Assembly: GCA_049600855.1 (NCBI GenBank) | Contig: JBMYQA010000286.1 | Span: 1-7,873 of the forward strand | DNA: 7,873 nucleotides | Source of the DNA: JBMYQA01 sp049600855 | Lineage (GTDB): Bacteria; Bacteroidota; Bacteroidia; Cytophagales; Flammeovirgaceae | Reading direction: 5' to 3' | Part shown: in pieces, positions 7,017 through 7,873 of the stretch | Layout of the letters: each line of letters starts with the position of its first letter | Position numbering within the stretch: the stretch's first letter is position 1 | Notes under the pieces: model-generated | The model's database searches: none | What the model was told of the DNA's origin: nothing | The model's input: only the letters and a program-made list of their open reading frames with translations | Program-made: the position numbers and the translations under genes

Positions 7017-7873
7017 TTACTTCTTAATCTTCATAAAGGTTAAAATGTCATCGTATAACCCCGATTCGTTGGCGTAAAGTGCAAAGTTTTTGGCGGTGGC
7101 AAACCATTCAGCAGTACTTGCTTTGTGTCTTTTGCTTGCTGAGTTTAAGTCTTTAGTAGTCAAAGGTTTAGGTATTCCATCTTTCATAGATTCTTCAATC
7201 TTTTTTTCAACCGAAATATCTATGACTGCTTCGATATCAGCGCCTGAAAAATCTTTTGTTTTTTTTGCAAGGCTCATGTAGTCGATATGATCTGTCGGTT
7301 TCCCTTTAAGCTTCAACTCAAAAATGGATGCACGCGCATCGGCATCTGGCGGTGGCACGAACACGATTCGATCAAATCGCCCTGGTCGCCTGAAGGCGGT
7401 GTCTAAATGCCAAGGAGCATTGGTTGCCCCAATAATTAGAATGCCTTCATTGTCGTTTTCTAATCCATCGAGCTCCTGCAAAAACTGATTAATCAGGTGT
7501 TTTCCACTCGATTGTTTCATGTCATTACGGCTGGCTCCAAGTGCATCAATCTCATCAAAAAACAGGACACATGGTGTATTTTTACGCGCTAACTCAAACA
7601 CTTCATGCAGGTTCTTTTCGCTATTGCCCACCCACATGTCTAAAATGTCATTCAAACTCACGCTGATGAATTTGGCATTTACCTGTCCTGCCGTTGCTTT
7701 AGCCAAATAGGTTTTACCACAACCTGGAGGGCCGTATAATAAAATTCCTCCACCAATCTTTTTACCATAAGCTTTATACAACTCTGGATGTTGCAGTGGA
7801 TGAATAATTTTTAGCTCAATTTCTTTCTTCACGGCTTCCATGCCTCCCACATCTTCAAAAGTGATGGAAGGTT
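7017..7873 (-). CDS. AAA-family ATPase, 5' end outside the window
   Basis: The frame stays open to the window edge, so this is the C-terminal 284 residues of a longer protein; a GTG at 7850 falls inside the conserved FEDVGGMEAVKKEI segment and is not the start. Classical AAA parts are present: Walker A GPPGCGKT (7710-7733), pore-loop-type MWVG with W at 7632-7634, Walker B VLFFDEID (7545-7568), sensor-1 asparagine in GATNAP (7419-7421), arginine fingers in RRPGR (7377-7391) and the FSGADIEAVI segment of the small helical domain. This resembles the Cdc48/FtsH/Vps4-like clade, hexameric unfoldases or remodelling motors. No metalloprotease HExxH domain follows, so it is not FtsH. The tail after the AAA module (about the last 40 residues) is short and aromatic (STAEWFATAKNFALYAN). 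It forms an operon with the downstream TPR membrane protein. The substrate is unknown. Confidence 0.92.
   Translation of the reverse strand, partial: PSITFEDVGGMEAVKKEIELKIIHPLQHPELYKAYGKKIGGGILLYGPPGCGKTYLAKATAGQVNAKFISVSLNDILDMWVGNSEKNLHEVFELARKNTPCVLFFDEIDALGASRNDMKQSSGKHLINQFLQELDGLENDNEGILIIGATNAPWHLDTAFRRPGRFDRIVFVPPPDADARASIFELKLKGKPTDHIDYMSLAKKTKDFSGADIEAVIDISVEKKIEESMKDGIPKPLTTKDLNSASKRHKASTAEWFATAKNFALYANESGLYDDILTFMKIKK

Noticed and set aside
7017..7850. GTG at 7850 as the start of the AAA ATPase
   Set aside because: The frame continues upstream to the window edge and encodes PSITFEDVGG, the usual conserved entry to an AAA module, so the true start lies outside the window.

Overview
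The window looks like a piece of a Bacteroidota chromosome. The best evidence is a secreted beta-helix protein ending in a type A sorting domain of the type IX secretion system (T9SS; YPNPSNG motif), a secretion route known almost only from that phylum. The starts also lack clear Shine-Dalgarno sequences and sit behind A/T-rich leaders, and the choice-of-anchor-type repeat and discoidin-like surface domains fit. The genus cannot be told; a free-living marine or soil Cytophagales/Flavobacteriales-like organism is a reasonable guess.

Layout. Positions 45-2150 (+) hold a complete oligopeptidase B (S9A serine peptidase), closed by a strong hairpin terminator at 2161-2205. Positions 2322-4130 (+) hold a secreted right-handed beta-helix protein with a T9SS tail. 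Positions 4131-4597 are a long non-coding stretch with a nested inverted-repeat element (4140-4288), a smaller hairpin (4312-4347) and three 21-bp degenerate tandem repeats (4405-4467). Positions 4598-5704 (+) hold a predicted lipoprotein with a beta/gamma-crystallin domain and a C-terminal F5/8 type C (discoidin) domain. A bidirectional hairpin terminator (5721-5756) separates it from a convergent pair on the minus strand: a six-TPR, six-TM membrane protein (5782-7014), preceded in its operon, with a 2-nt gap, by an AAA ATPase (7017 to beyond 7873) whose 5' end lies outside the window.

The genes fall into three apparently independent units: an intracellular peptidase, two exported surface proteins under separate control, and an AAA ATPase/TPR-membrane protein operon. 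The last suggests a membrane-docked ATPase machine, with the TPR protein as anchor or adaptor. That link is inferred only from gene order and domains.

No tRNA, rRNA, CRISPR array, integrase or transposase is visible. The parts least explained by known gene families are the structured intergenic element at 4140-4288, the adjacent 21-bp repeats, and the AAA/TPR-6TM pair.
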